Source of the DNA: Desulfobacteraceae bacterium | GTDB taxonomy: Bacteria; Desulfobacterota; DSM-4660; Desulfatiglandales; Desulfatiglandaceae | Length of the DNA: 5,018 nt | Assembly: GCA_020349865.1 (NCBI GenBank) | Contig: CP070700.1 | Location: 2,790,143 to 2,795,160 of the forward strand | Direction of reading: 5' to 3' | Shown here: positions 1-4,866 of the stretch, piece by piece | Layout of the letters: each line of letters starts with the position of its first letter | Numbering within the stretch: position 1 is the first letter of the stretch | Notes under the pieces: generated by a model | Told to the model about the DNA's origin: nothing | Databases searched by the model: none | What the model saw: the letters and a program-made list of their open reading frames with translations, nothing else | Translations under genes and position numbers: made by a program

Positions 1-279
1 AAGAATGTTAAAAGATCATTTGAGCTGGACATATTATTGGCATATTATGGCCTTTATATGGAAAAAATAAAGTTTAAGACCATCTCGGATTTCCAGATTC
101 CTAATAAATCCCCCTTTAGCCCTATTATTATGAGGCGACATGGTGTAAAATTCGGGGAACTCGCGCCGAATCAGGTCTCAATGTTAGAAGACTTCATCCG
201 GGAATACACAATAGACCGTTGGGATGCAAACCACTTTGTGGATTCAGAATCGGAGATGGCAAGCGTTAACAACCTTTGA
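1..279 (+). CDS. PilZ-domain protein, C-terminal part (5' end outside window)
   Basis: The frame is open from base 1 to the TGA at 277-279, with about 92 residues visible, so the gene begins upstream; the TTG at 37 and the ATG at 58 are unlikely to be the true start. The visible part matches the second half of a PilZ domain: FELDILLAYYGLYMEKI supplies beta strands, then FKTISDFQIPN, then RRHGVKFGELAPNQVSMLEDFI, the usual closing strand and helix in which the hydrophobic-G-x-x-F pattern is followed by an amphipathic helix. PilZ proteins bind cyclic-di-GMP through RxxxR and D/NxSxxG motifs. These lie N-terminal to this segment and are not visible, so binding cannot be judged here. The tail IREYTIDRWDANHFVDSESEMASVNNL is polar and probably disordered. 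The family call rests on recalled sequence pattern, not on a search. The next gene on the same strand starts 23 bases later and may be co-transcribed. Confidence 0.75.
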   Translation, partial: KNVKRSFELDILLAYYGLYMEKIKFKTISDFQIPNKSPFSPIIMRRHGVKFGELAPNQVSMLEDFIREYTIDRWDANHFVDSESEMASVNNL

Positions 280-302
280 TAACCGGGTTCGATAAAATCA
301 TT

Positions 303-602
303 ATGCGTAATATCAAGAAACAATTCACGGTTTTTTTCATGGTTGCAACCTTGGCCCTTATGCCATTCGGGGCTGCTTCCCTGGCAGGAGATCAACATGA
401 CCATGAGAAGGACATCAAGATGGCCGGTGATATCTTGGTTGTCCGGCCTCTGGGAATTATTGCAACTGTAGGAGGTAGTGCCCTATTTATTGTGGCACTT
501 CCTTTCTCAGCCTTGGGTGGTAACACACAAGATGTATTCCAGCAACTGGTGGTGAAACCTGCCAAATATACTTTTACAAGGCCGGTGGGTGATTTCGATT
601 AG
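303..602 (+). CDS. small exported or membrane-anchored protein, function unknown
   Basis: This 99-residue protein has a clear Sec signal peptide: basic MRNIKKQ, a hydrophobic core at about 8-22, and AASLA (24-28) as the likely cleavage site before GDQHDHEKD. The mature part is about 70 residues. It has a short His/Asp/Glu/Lys-rich linker, then DILVVRPLGIIATVGGSALFIVALPFSALGG (43-73) with one probable membrane helix at 50-68, then VVKPAKYTFTRPVGDFD. The two RP(L/V)G motifs (48-51 and 93-96) bracket the hydrophobic region. I recall similar short conserved proteins in Proteobacteria and Desulfobacterota, usually annotated as hypothetical; no function is established that I know of. The ATG at 303 is preferred because it places the basic n-region at the terminus. 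An in-frame TTG at 276 would add nine residues and overlap the upstream stop. No strong ribosome-binding site is visible before either, so translation may be coupled to the PilZ gene. Confidence 0.75.
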   Translation: MRNIKKQFTVFFMVATLALMPFGAASLAGDQHDHEKDIKMAGDILVVRPLGIIATVGGSALFIVALPFSALGGNTQDVFQQLVVKPAKYTFTRPVGDFD

Positions 603-683
603 AATATTTTTTGCCCTTAACGGCCAACTGCTTGCCCCATTTACATTTTTTGACCGTCTGTTTTTCAATCACAACCAGGCGGC

Positions 684-2684
684 TCATATAAGTTTCATTG
701 CCATTTCAACAACCCGATCCGAAGTAACACCGAATTTTTCATACAGGACTTTGTAAGGGGCAGAGGCCCCGAAATGGTCAACGCCGATTACTTCACCTCT
801 GTCCCCCACATAACGATGCCATCCCTGTGTGCTCCCGGCCTCAATAGAGATTCGCTGTTTTATCTCGGGAGGCAGGACCTGGCGCTGATAATCCTCAGGC
901 TGTTTATCAAACAACTCCCATGAAGGCATGCTCACAACGCGTGGCTTCACGCCCTTTTCATCAAGCCTTTTATGTGCCTCCAGGGCAATTGAAACCTCTG
1001 AGCCGGTGGCAATCAGAATCACATCCGGCTTTCCATCCTGGGTATCCTGTAAGATATACGCTCCCCTGGACAGTCCTTTTGCAGGGGCAAAGGTGGTGCG
1101 ATCCAATGTGGGGATGCCTTGCCGCGACAGGACCAAGGCAACCGGTCCGTTTTGGGATTTTATGGCGTAGTGCCATGCCTCGGCTGTTTCATTGGCATCA
1201 CACGGTCGGATTACCGTAAGGTTCGGGATCGTCCTCAAAGACGACAACTGCTCAATGGGCTGATGCGTCGGGCCATCTTCACCCAGGCCGATGCTATCAT
1301 GTGTAAAGACGTAAATGACTTTTATGCCCATGAGGGCTGCAAGTCTGATGGCCGGCCTCATGTAATCTGAAAAAACTAAAAAAGTGCCCCCATAGGGAAT
1401 CAGTCCTCCATGAAGTGCCATGCCGTTCAAGATTCCCCCCATGGCATGCTCTCGGACGCCAAAGCGCAGATTACGTCCTTCATAGGCGTCGGCCTGAAAG
1501 TCTTTCTCACCTTTTATTTCTGTTTTATTGGACGGGGCCAGGTCGGCTGAGCCGCCGAAAAGATTGGGAAGATGTTTGGCAATGGCATTTAGTACGGTTC
1601 CGGATGCAGCGCGTGTGGCGATGCCTTTTGTGTCCGCGGGAAAAATCGGGATATCGTTTTCCCAGCCCTCTGGCAGGTCTCCATTCATCCATCCATGCCA
1701 TTTTTTGGCCAGTTCAGGGTAGGCTTCCTCATAAGAACTGAAATGCGCCTGCCACTGGGTTTCCTGGCCTTTACCCTTATCAATGGCCCTGCGAAAATGA
1801 GCAAGTGGATCATCCGGTATAAAAAACGGAGGCTCAAGGGGCCACCCCAGGTTCTCCTTAGTCAAAAGGATCTCTTCAGGGCCCAATGGTTCCCCATGTG
1901 CCACCGCTTTATCTTGCTTGTTGGGACTCCCATAACCGATATGGGTCCGGACAGCAATGAATGAAGGGCGCGCAGTCTCTTTTTGCGCTGCAATTATTGC
2001 GGCTTCAATTGCTCCCAGGTCGTTTCCGTCTTCCACCTGCTGGATATGCCAGCCATATGCCTCAAATCGCCCTGTCCGGCTTTCGGTAAACGTAAGAGCA
2101 GTACTTCCTTCAATGGAGATATGGTTATCATCATAGAGATAAATCAGTTTTCCAAGCCCTAAATGCCCCGCTAATGAGGCCGCCTCGTGAGCAATACCCT
2201 CCATGAGGTCACCGTCGCCCACGATCCCGTAAGTGTAATGGTCAACAATTGCATGACCCGGACGGTTGAAATAGGCCGCCAGGTGACGTTCGGCAATAGC
2301 CATGCCTACCCCGTTGGCAAAACCCTGGCCCAGGGGACCAGTGGTGGTCTCGACACCGGGGGCAAGACCATATTCTGGATGACCTGGCGTTCGGCTTCCC
2401 CACTGACGGAAATTCTTAAGCTCCTCCAGGGGCAAATCATATCCGGTTAAATGAAGCAGGCTATAGAGGAGCATTGAGCCATGGCCGGCAGACAGCACAA
2501 AGCGGTCCCTGTCAGACCAGCCCGGATTCAGGGGATTATGACGTAAAAATCGGGTCCATAAAATATAGGCCATGGCAGCCGCACCCATGGGCATGCCTGG
2601 ATGCCCTGAATTAGCCTTTTCGACGCCATCTGCTGAAAGCATCTGAATCGTCTTTACACATAGTTCATCCAATTGTGTTTTCAT
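684..2684 (-). CDS. tkt: transketolase
   Basis: Thiamine-diphosphate-dependent cytosolic enzyme that moves two-carbon ketol units from a ketose phosphate to an aldose phosphate in the non-oxidative pentose phosphate pathway, linking glycolytic intermediates to ribose-5-phosphate and erythrose-4-phosphate. At 666 residues it is full length for the family. N-terminal pyrophosphate domain: ANSGHPG with H28, SAGHGSML with H68, TPGHPE with H102, GPLGQG (116-121), and the cofactor/metal motif GDGDLMEG (156-163) running to DDN (185-187). H263 in AHGEPLG is the conserved active-site histidine. Pyrimidine domain: substrate contacts R358 and S385, catalytic E412 in [10 protein letters not shown]435, H462, and D470/H474 in [15 protein letters not shown]. 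Substrate-contacting R521 lies in SRQG. The remainder is the C-terminal domain. No frameshift or missing active-site residue was seen. The gene stands alone: no rpe, rpi or tal neighbours lie in the window. It converges on the exported-protein gene across 81 bases with no convincing terminator. The residue numbering fits the E. coli and yeast enzymes within a few positions. Confidence 0.97.
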   Translation of the reverse strand: MKTQLDELCVKTIQMLSADGVEKANSGHPGMPMGAAAMAYILWTRFLRHNPLNPGWSDRDRFVLSAGHGSMLLYSLLHLTGYDLPLEELKNFRQWGSRTPGHPEYGLAPGVETTTGPLGQGFANGVGMAIAERHLAAYFNRPGHAIVDHYTYGIVGDGDLMEGIAHEAASLAGHLGLGKLIYLYDDNHISIEGSTALTFTESRTGRFEAYGWHIQQVEDGNDLGAIEAAIIAAQKETARPSFIAVRTHIGYGSPNKQDKAVAHGEPLGPEEILLTKENLGWPLEPPFFIPDDPLAHFRRAIDKGKGQETQWQAHFSSYEEAYPELAKKWHGWMNGDLPEGWENDIPIFPADTKGIATRAASGTVLNAIAKHLPNLFGGSADLAPSNKTEIKGEKDFQADAYEGRNLRFGVREHAMGGILNGMALHGGLIPYGGTFLVFSDYMRPAIRLAALMGIKVIYVFTHDSIGLGEDGPTHQPIEQLSSLRTIPNLTVIRPCDANETAEAWHYAIKSQNGPVALVLSRQGIPTLDRTTFAPAKGLSRGAYILQDTQDGKPDVILIATGSEVSIALEAHKRLDEKGVKPRVVSMPSWELFDKQPEDYQRQVLPPEIKQRISIEAGSTQGWHRYVGDRGEVIGVDHFGASAPYKVLYEKFGVTSDRVVEMAMKLI

Positions 2685-2697
2685 TCTTCTGTCTCAA

Positions 2698-2705
2698 GCT
2701 CCTTT
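2698..2705 (-). promoter_or_regulatory. ribosome-binding site of tkt
   Basis: On the minus strand AAAGGAGC precedes the ATG of tkt. The AGGAG core is 14 bases from the start codon, longer than the usual 5-10, so it is strong in sequence but poorly placed. The start itself is secure because the protein begins in register with the family ([30 protein letters not shown]). Confidence 0.5.
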
Positions 2706-3127
2706 CAAAAAACAAAAAAAATCACGTCATGTTTACTCAATTTTTTCAATTGACCCTCTTGATGATTGAGGGAATAAAGAAAGATAAGATTAACAGTACT
2801 ACTGCAAGTAAAACTCAAAACGCTATCAGTTCACTCCAATTCTCAGAGGCCCATACCTCTCCCAGGAGAACGTCCACCTCTCTTTAGCAACTTTTTTCTG
2901 AGTTATCAACAAACAAAACATTGATGGTCTTATGTCTTTACCCTAAATTATTGGTATATGATTTATTGACAGGGGAGATTGTGAACCCGGGAAAATATGT
3001 TAGATGTTCCTTAGGGGATTCAGAGGAGAAAACAATGAGGGGTTCCCATAAGCCTTAACGGCAGAAACTGATTTTGGGCCGGTTTAAAAAACTATAGAAA
3101 GCTAACAGAGATCACACCATATCTACT
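2706..3127. other. intergenic region upstream of tkt
   Basis: AT-rich stretch between the start of tkt and the end of the zinc-knuckle gene, both on the minus strand. No convincing long gene is seen. It should hold the tkt promoter, but no good -35/-10 pair could be fixed; the best minus-strand candidate is TTGAGT with GTTAAT 18 bases later, around 2790-2820, and it is weak. CCCTC/GAGGG (about 2754-2772) and AGAGG/CCTCT (about 2846-2861) are short inverted repeats. On the plus strand there is a TTGACA at 2966-2971 without a matching -10, and a strong AGAGGAG ribosome-binding motif at 3022-3028 leading to a 7-codon open frame (ATG 3035, TAA 3056-3058). No clear terminator was found for the minus-strand gene ending at 3128. 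Confidence 0.4.
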
Positions 3128-3337
3128 CTAAGCCTCCTTTAATGCCTTAATATTAGTTATTGGTTCTTGGACAGGTTTCGTGGATGCCCCACACGCTAGG
3201 CAGTCCCAATCAGTGGCCTGTGCAGTCTCTTCTGTCAGCCTGGAGCCACACGCCCGACATTCCCAGTCCTTTTCTATCCCTTTCGTACTTTTATCGATGA
3301 ATCGATTAGCGATCAGAAAAACTACTGCCTGGCTCAT
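3128..3337 (-). CDS. small protein with two CxxC zinc-ribbon-like knuckles
   Basis: This 69-residue protein contains CRAC (27-30) and CLAC (46-49), each inside the same motif: DWECRACG at 24-31 and DWDCLACG at 43-50. Four cysteines in two CxxC pairs 15 residues apart fit a single zinc ribbon or rubredoxin-like metal site, and the repeated DWxCxACG suggests an internal duplication. The N-terminal 23 residues and the C-terminal tail (KPVQEPITNIKALKEA) match nothing I recognise. The ATG at 3337 is supported by AAGGA nine bases upstream on the minus strand. The gene overlaps the end of the preceding minus-strand gene by 32 bases in a different frame, which suggests translational coupling and a shared transcript. 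The metal is inferred from cysteine spacing only, and the function is unknown. It could serve as a nucleic-acid-binding or redox/metal adaptor. Confidence 0.6.
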   Translation of the reverse strand: MSQAVVFLIANRFIDKSTKGIEKDWECRACGSRLTEETAQATDWDCLACGASTKPVQEPITNIKALKEA

Positions 3338-3521
3338 GACTTTTTGTCCTTTTTTTTAACGCTTCTAAGGTTTCACAAAGCTTAATATCAAAAGCTTGCG
3401 TAGCCCTCCTGGCTGTTTCAAATTTATCATTTCGAAGACTGGTTCGAATGACGTCAAGGGCTTCTCTAAATTCTTCGATTCTCTTTTCTATATCTTCCAT
3501 TCCGTCAATAGTGTCTTTCAT
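3306..3521 (-). CDS. small charged helical protein, function unknown
   Basis: From the ATG at 3521 this is a 71-residue protein beginning MKDTIDGMEDIEKRIEEF. It is rich in Glu, Lys and Arg, with hydrophobic residues spaced as in amphipathic or coiled-coil helices (about 8-60) and a short disordered tail ending GSSFSDR. The ATG is chosen because AGGAG sits seven bases upstream on the minus strand, an ideal spacing. However, the same frame stays open upstream to a TTG at 3602. That extension would add 27 residues including GFIWFAIGTALFLNSARSL, a convincing membrane helix, giving a 98-residue membrane-anchored coiled coil. No ribosome-binding site precedes the TTG, so the start is undecided. The gene overlaps the zinc-knuckle gene by 32 bases, and the two probably form an operon. 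No family is recognised. Confidence 0.55.
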   Translation of the reverse strand: MKDTIDGMEDIEKRIEEFREALDVIRTSLRNDKFETARRATQAFDIKLCETLEALKKRTKSHEPGSSFSDR

Positions 3522-3528
3522 TTTAAGA

Positions 3529-3533
3529 CTCCT
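3529..3533 (-). promoter_or_regulatory. ribosome-binding site deciding the start of the helical protein
   Basis: AGGAG on the minus strand, seven bases before the ATG at 3521. It favours the short 71-residue product over the longer reading with a membrane segment that starts at a TTG lacking any such site. If the long form is real, this motif would lie inside its coding sequence and could give two products from one frame. Confidence 0.55.
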
Positions 3534-3900
3534 GGCTGAATTCAAAAACAATGCTGTGCCAATTGCAAACCATATGAAACCATCAAGATTCTCGCTTTGC
3601 AAGTTTCTTGCCGCACTATTGTTGTTCTCATATTGGACCTATTTTCAGTTAATTAGCTGATGTTCACCGATAATGCAGCCTCACAGATTGCCAAGATTTG
3701 TCAAGCCCCGTCGGAAATTGTCAGAAATGACTTTCGTGTAAGCCACTGTTGGAATTCGTTTGTGCCTCAATTATCAGCTGGTCTATGGTACCTATAGAGT
3801 TTCTGATCTTAGCGACTTGTTGCACTGGTTTTTGAAAAGTTGATTTTTCCTTGCATTTCATAGCGTTTTTGCTTACATAACAAACAGTTAAAGAGCCAGC

Positions 3901-3954
3901 ATCAGGGTTTAGCTGTATAGTGGATGACTTGCTTATGAGAATTTTTGCCCTGAT
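3901..3954. repeat. 7-bp inverted repeat upstream of the MshEN-like gene
   Basis: ATCAGGG at 3901-3907 and CCCTGAT at 3948-3954 are perfect complements separated by 40 bases. The loop contains the -10-like TATAGT. It could be a long-loop RNA hairpin in the leader or paired protein sites. The arms are short, so chance is possible. Confidence 0.3.
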
Positions 3955-4032
3955 CGGAATAAGAAATCCTATGGGGGAATATGAGAGGTAAGGGCCCCAT
4001 TAGGCCAAAGAGCAGAAAACCTGAGGGTAATT

Positions 4033-4257
4033 ATGGAGATAGGACCACTGGAAAAGCGTTTTGGTACCATAGCGGTGGAAAAAGGTTTTATCACAATTGA
4101 CCAGCTTGTCGAGGCAATGGATATCCAGGTGATGGATAACGTAGAGAAAGGAGAGCACAGGCCTATAGGGAGAATATTGCTTGCACAGGGGCTCCTTACC
4201 ATACCGCAAATCAGCGAGGTACTTGCGGCCATGGGAGAGAGCCCGGGTGAAGACTGA
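4033..4257 (+). CDS. stand-alone MshEN-like (GspE N-terminal-like) small protein
   Basis: This 74-residue protein consists of two copies of the 24-residue MshEN-type motif, RLGxxLVxxGLIxxxxLxxxLxxQ. Copy one (residues 9-32, RFGTIAVEKGFITIDQLVEAMDIQ) keeps R9, G11, G18, L25 and Q32. Copy two (44-67) keeps G46, G53 and L64 but has P44 for Arg, I60 for Leu and M67 for the final Gln. The linker is 11 residues, longer than the five usual in MshE. In type II secretion and type IV pilus ATPases this domain sits at the N-terminus and, in MshE, binds cyclic-di-GMP. Here no ATPase follows, so it is a free domain. I recall similar short proteins in Desulfobacterota. Ligand binding is uncertain because copy two is degenerate. 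The ATG at 4033 is preceded by GAGGG about five bases away. The gene is transcribed alone, and a mobile insertion lies just after its stop. Confidence 0.7.
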   Translation: MEIGPLEKRFGTIAVEKGFITIDQLVEAMDIQVMDNVEKGEHRPIGRILLAQGLLTIPQISEVLAAMGESPGED

Positions 4258-4264
4258 TATATTT

Positions 4265-4359
4265 AAATTATGGTAACAGTATAGCTATTTGAAAATAGTG
4301 CAAAAAGGGAGATAATCTAATGATGATTTTTTCAAAGCGCTAAACTGTTACAAATTATG
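4265..4359. repeat. 8-bp target-site duplication flanking the miniature element
   Basis: AAATTATG occurs at 4265-4272 and again at 4352-4359, directly abutting both terminal inverted repeats with no base between. The perfect match suggests a fairly recent insertion. The original site would have been a single AAATTATG in AT-rich DNA 7 bases after the TGA of the MshEN-like gene. Confidence 0.75.
4273..4351. mobile_element. 79-bp IS66-type miniature inverted-repeat element (MITE)
   Basis: The left end reads GTAACAGTATAGC (4273-4285). The reverse complement of the right end (4339-4351) reads GTAACAGTTTAGC, matching at 12 of 13 positions. After two mismatched bases both ends continue TTTGAAAA, giving 20 matches over 23 positions. 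The element is bounded exactly by an 8-bp direct repeat AAATTATG. IS66-family ends characteristically begin GTAA and make 8-bp target duplications, so it is best read as a non-autonomous, internally deleted derivative moved by an IS66-family transposase in trans. Inside, AAGGGAG (4305-4311) lies eight bases before an ATG (4320) opening a 7-codon frame that ends in the right repeat, possibly a relic of the leader of the first transposase-operon gene. No transposase gene is present. The family assignment is inference from ends and duplication length. Confidence 0.75.
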
Positions 4360-4495
4360 CAATTGAATACTTAATGCCCTGCCAACATGAACAGCTAATC
4401 TATGAAAGGCATTCCCGACTTCAATTATTTTTTTCGACATTTCATATAAAATCTCTTGGACAAATTGCTCTCATTGTTCGTAAAGGATTCCCAGT

Positions 4496-4539
4496 CAGAT
4501 TTTATCCTGTTATGCTTTATTGCAGAAACATAAAATCTG
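4496..4539. repeat. 10-bp perfect inverted repeat with a third copy upstream
   Basis: CAGATTTTAT (4496-4505) and ATAAAATCTG (4530-4539) are perfect reverse complements around a 24-base loop. A further ATAAAATCT lies at 4446-4454. The middle arm could therefore pair with either neighbour, forming two mutually exclusive hairpins (9 or 10 bp). The arms are AT-rich, no T-tract follows, and no direct repeats flank them, so neither a terminator nor an insertion is indicated. Confidence 0.5.
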
Positions 4540-4631
4540 GTACCATGCTCGCCATATACAATGTATAGACATTCCCCTCAAAAAAAGCTATTCTACAAAT
4601 ATTAGCCAACCCCGTCTTTAGATTAACTATC

Positions 4632-4655
4632 AGCATAACCCTAAGCATAACCCTA
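4632..4655. repeat. 12-bp tandem duplication
   Basis: Two perfect adjacent copies of AGCATAACCCTA (4632-4643 and 4644-4655), followed by a partial ACC. There are only two copies, so this is a small slippage-type repeat rather than an array. Confidence 0.6.
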
Positions 4656-4701
4656 ACCTTCTCGAATGAGCCATGAAAGATTACCACCAGAAGGTGACTA
4701 T

Positions 4702-4740
4702 AAAAGAGCCTCCAAGGGATTATTATACCTCTTTGGAGGC
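4702..4740 (-). terminator. possible Rho-independent terminator, minus strand
   Basis: GCCTCCAA (4708-4715) and TTGGAGGC (4733-4740) form a perfect 8-bp GC-rich stem around a 17-base loop, with further possible AGG/CCT pairing inside. Read on the minus strand the stem is followed directly by TCTTTTATAG, a modest T-tract. On the plus strand no T-run follows. No minus-strand gene ending here is well supported; a 69-codon minus frame stops inside the loop at 4723 but is not convincing. The hairpin may terminate a transcript entering from beyond 4740, or be a repeat-type palindrome. Confidence 0.35.
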
Positions 4741-4866
4741 ATTGGTATTTAGTACCTTATAATAATGCCAAACCAGTTTAAACCCATATTGTGCAGTAGA
4801 ATCCATATCGAGGCGCAGAAAACCATAACGAAACGCGCAGTTGGAACGATTTTGTGATGGTGGCAT

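Larger units (their letters stand above)
3522..4032. other. divergent intergenic region between the minus-strand pair and the MshEN-like gene
   Basis: This holds the control region of both transcription units. The part at 3522-3602 may code for a membrane segment of the minus-strand gene. Beyond that no gene is supported. Visible structure: three TTGYCA half-sites at 3688-3693, 3698-3703 and 3718-3723, with start-to-start steps of 10 and 20 bases; a minus-strand TTGACA at 3699-3704 with no -10 at normal distance; a plus-strand TATAGT (-10-like) at 3916-3921 without a recognisable -35; and an inverted repeat at 3901-3954. No tRNA or known riboswitch pattern was seen. Confidence 0.4.
4360..4866. 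other. gene-poor, repeat-rich AT-rich region
   Basis: No gene is well supported. A 64-codon plus-strand frame at 4374-4568 lacks a ribosome-binding site and family resemblance, and it spans several inverted repeats. A 29-codon plus-strand frame at 4673-4762 (MKDYHQKVTIKEPPRDYYTS...) has a protein-like composition but no ribosome-binding site and overlaps a terminator-like hairpin. A 30-codon frame at 4765-4857 ends at a TGA in the same frame as the edge ORF at 4867. Structural features include the inverted repeat at 4496-4539, a 13-base palindrome TATACA-A-TGTATA at 4555-4567, a tandem duplication and a hairpin, which are noted separately. The stretch may be decayed insertion or gene remnants. 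Confidence 0.4.

Noticed and set aside
171..404. 77-codon minus-strand frame across the PilZ/exported-protein junction
   Set aside because: Antisense to two plus-strand frames with recognisable protein features; no family resemblance.
603..683. Terminator between the exported-protein gene and tkt
   Set aside because: T-runs are present, but only 3-4 bp stems (GCC/GGC, ACGG/CCGT) can be formed, too weak to call.
920..1964. Several plus-strand open frames of 60-110 codons inside the tkt locus
   Set aside because: They lie wholly antisense to a full-length, motif-complete transketolase, lack ribosome-binding sites and have compositions typical of shadow frames.
3424..3436. GGTTCGAAT resembling a tRNA T-arm
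   Set aside because: It lies inside the minus-strand coding sequence, and no cloverleaf arms can be built around it.
3654..3779. AGCTGAT/ATCAGCT inverted repeat about 112 bases apart
   Set aside because: The 7-bp arms do not extend and have no flanking direct repeats, so it is not supported as an insertion; chance is likely.
4374..4568. 64-codon plus-strand frame
   Set aside because: No ribosome-binding site, no recognised motif, and it spans a 10-bp inverted repeat and a 13-base palindrome; more likely non-coding.
4632..4660. Telomere-like TAACCCTAA pattern
   Set aside because: Only two copies of a 12-base unit containing ACCCTA; a coincidental short duplication in a bacterial sequence.
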